Part shown: one piece after another, positions 42,519-43,555 of the stretch
Numbering within the stretch: the stretch's first letter is position 1
Layout of the letters: each line of letters opens with the position of its first letter
Source: an uncultured Alistipes sp.
GTDB taxonomy: Bacteria > Bacteroidota > Bacteroidia > Bacteroidales > Rikenellaceae
Length of the DNA: 43,555 nucleotides
Assembly: GCA_905213895.1 (NCBI GenBank)
Contig: CAJMKE010000016.1
Location: 1 to 43,555, forward strand
Direction: 5' to 3'
Made by a program: the position numbers and the translations under genes
The notes under the pieces: generated by a model
The model's input: only the letters and a program-made list of their open reading frames with translations
Databases searched by the model: none
Told to the model about the DNA's origin: nothing

Positions 42519-43555
42519 TTATGCTTTCCAGTATTTTTCGATGAGTTCCGCCTTAATCGCAACCTCCTCCTTGGTGAAGTACTTGGCGAAGAGCGACCAC
42601 GCCGTGTCGAGCATCTCGGTGATGCCGATGTTCACGTCGATTGCGAGCAGTTTCTCCGAATAGTCGTGGGCGAACTTCAACGCGCGCTCGTCGTAGTCCG
42701 ACAAATCGAAACCGTTTTCGAGTTTGGTCTTCGCATTCGCAGCATCCGAGTAGAGGCGCACGCAGGCGTTCATCACCTGCGGATGGTCTTCGCGGGTCTT
42801 CTTGCCGATCACGAGCTGCTTCAGACGCGACAGCGAACGGAACGGGTCGACGATGACCTTGCCCGTATCGGAATCGTTCCTCAGGAACAGCTGGCCCTCG
42901 GTGATGTAACCCGTGTTGTCGGGGATGGCGTGCGTGATGTCGCCGCCCGACAGGGTCGTCACGGCAATGATCGTGATCGAGCCGCCGTTGGGCAGCTGCA
43001 CGGCCTTCTCGTAGATCTTGGCCAGGTCGGAGTAGAGAGAACCGGGCATCGAGTCCTTCGACGGGATCTGATCCATACGGTTCGACACGATGGCCAGCGC
43101 ATCGGCATAGAGCGTCATGTCGGTCAGCAGGACGAGTACCTTCTCGCCCTTGTCCACCGCGAAGTACTCGGCGGCGGTCAGCGCCATGTCGGGGACGAGC
43201 AGCCGCTCCACGGGCGGGTTCTCGGTCGTGTTGACGAACGACACGATACGGTCGAGCGCACCGGCATTCTCGAACACCGACTTGAAATAGAGGAAGTCGT
43301 CGTTGGTGAGTCCCATGCCGCCCAGGATGATCTTGTCGGCCTTGGCACGCAGCGCCACGTTGGCCATCACGGCGTTATAGGGCTGGTCGGGGTCGGCGAA
43401 GAAGGGGATCTTCTGCCCCGTCACGATCGTGTTGTTCAGGTCGATACCGGCAATACCCGTTGCAATCAGCTCTGAAGGCTGGATACGGCGGAACGGGTTT
43501 ACCGTCGGGCCGCCGATCTCGCGCGGCTCGCCCTCGACGATCTCACCGCCTTCGA
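42519..43555 (-). CDS. atpB: V-type ATP synthase subunit B, 5' end outside the window
   Basis: The visible 345 codons stay open to the window edge; the gene's N-terminal part lies beyond it. Visible motifs: GGPTVNPFRRIQPSELIATG, GIDLNNTIVTGQKIPFF, ENPPVERLLVPDMALTAAEY, MTLYADALAIVSNRMDQIPS, GSLYSDLAKIYEKA and the C-terminal helical part. ATG 43424 is an internal Met, not the start. This is the non-catalytic subunit of the head. From about 42807 to the edge the DNA contains GATC and AGCT at normal rates and uses CTG codons in contexts where the rest of the window writes TTG, while the frame is kept. This suggests recombination or an assembly join within the gene. Confidence 0.93.
   Translation of the reverse strand, partial: EGGEIVEGEPREIGGPTVNPFRRIQPSELIATGIAGIDLNNTIVTGQKIPFFADPDQPYNAVMANVALRAKADKIILGGMGLTNDDFLYFKSVFENAGALDRIVSFVNTTENPPVERLLVPDMALTAAEYFAVDKGEKVLVLLTDMTLYADALAIVSNRMDQIPSKDSMPGSLYSDLAKIYEKAVQLPNGGSITIIAVTTLSGGDITHAIPDNTGYITEGQLFLRNDSDTGKVIVDPFRSLSRLKQLVIGKKTREDHPQVMNACVRLYSDAANAKTKLENGFDLSDYDERALKFAHDYSEKLLAIDVNIGITEMLDTAWSLFAKYFTKEEVAIKAELIEKYWKA
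42807..43555. other. Segment of different oligonucleotide composition inside atpB
   Basis: By eye there are 11 GATC sites (42807, 42969, 42975, 43014, 43065, 43070, 43329, 43407, 43425, 43515, 43539) and 4 AGCT sites (42814, 42889, 42994, 43468). The preceding 42.8 kb has 3 GATC (5547, 23701, 35485) and 2 AGCT (both in tRNA-His). Confidence 0.8.

Overview
The window reads as chromosomal DNA from a gut Bacteroidota, most likely Alistipes or a close Rikenellaceae relative. The evidence is a SusC/SusD locus with an ECF sigma/FecR pair, many lipoproteins with acidic residues after the lipobox Cys, repeated promoters of the Bacteroidota form TTTG-N19-21-TAnnTTTG, a V-type ATPase operon, and a futalosine-route menaquinone gene (mqnC). 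The species call is inference; the phylum call is strong.

Layout. 1-52 is the 3' end of tRNA-Phe with its terminator. 178-10215 is one nutrient-acquisition locus: ECF sigma, FecR anti-sigma, SusC with an N-terminal STN signalling domain, SusD, a BACON/FISUMP-like lipoprotein and a lipoprotein glycerophosphodiester phosphodiesterase. 10430-19408 is a surface-protein region: a 46-codon small ORF, a fimbrillin/GLUG-repeat lipoprotein, a UDG-superfamily glycosylase, a fimbrillin-BACON-SGNH lipoprotein, and a 686-aa lipoprotein of unknown role. 19505-20605 (minus) encodes a single protein that joins a TspO membrane domain to an iron superoxide dismutase. A structured element and tRNA-His follow, then DUF4834, mlaE-mlaF and gapA.

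24834-39450 is mostly housekeeping: ung, a lipoprotein mutarotase, deoD, tkt, the tig-clpP-clpX cluster, a glutaminyl-cyclase-like lipoprotein coupled to a homocysteine methyltransferase-like gene, an M20 amidohydrolase, rnr and mqnC. 39570-43555 (minus) is the distal part of a V-type ATPase operon (B-D-I-K), with atpB running off the window.

Structure beyond the genes. (1) Eight intergenic arrays are built from a 9-bp unit TTAA-N-GWC-N, whose consensus is its own reverse complement; some double as terminators. (2) By eye, GATC occurs 3 times and AGCT twice (both in tRNA-His) in the first 42.8 kb, then 11 and 4 times in the last 750 bp. This points to strong tetranucleotide avoidance, followed by a switch of DNA origin or an assembly junction inside atpB. 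(3) A run of nine G lies inside the ECF sigma gene. (4) A promoter-bearing repeat module precedes two unrelated genes. (5) The gapA 3' region carries three copies of its terminator and an inverted copy of the gapA 3' end. Counts were made by reading, not by software.
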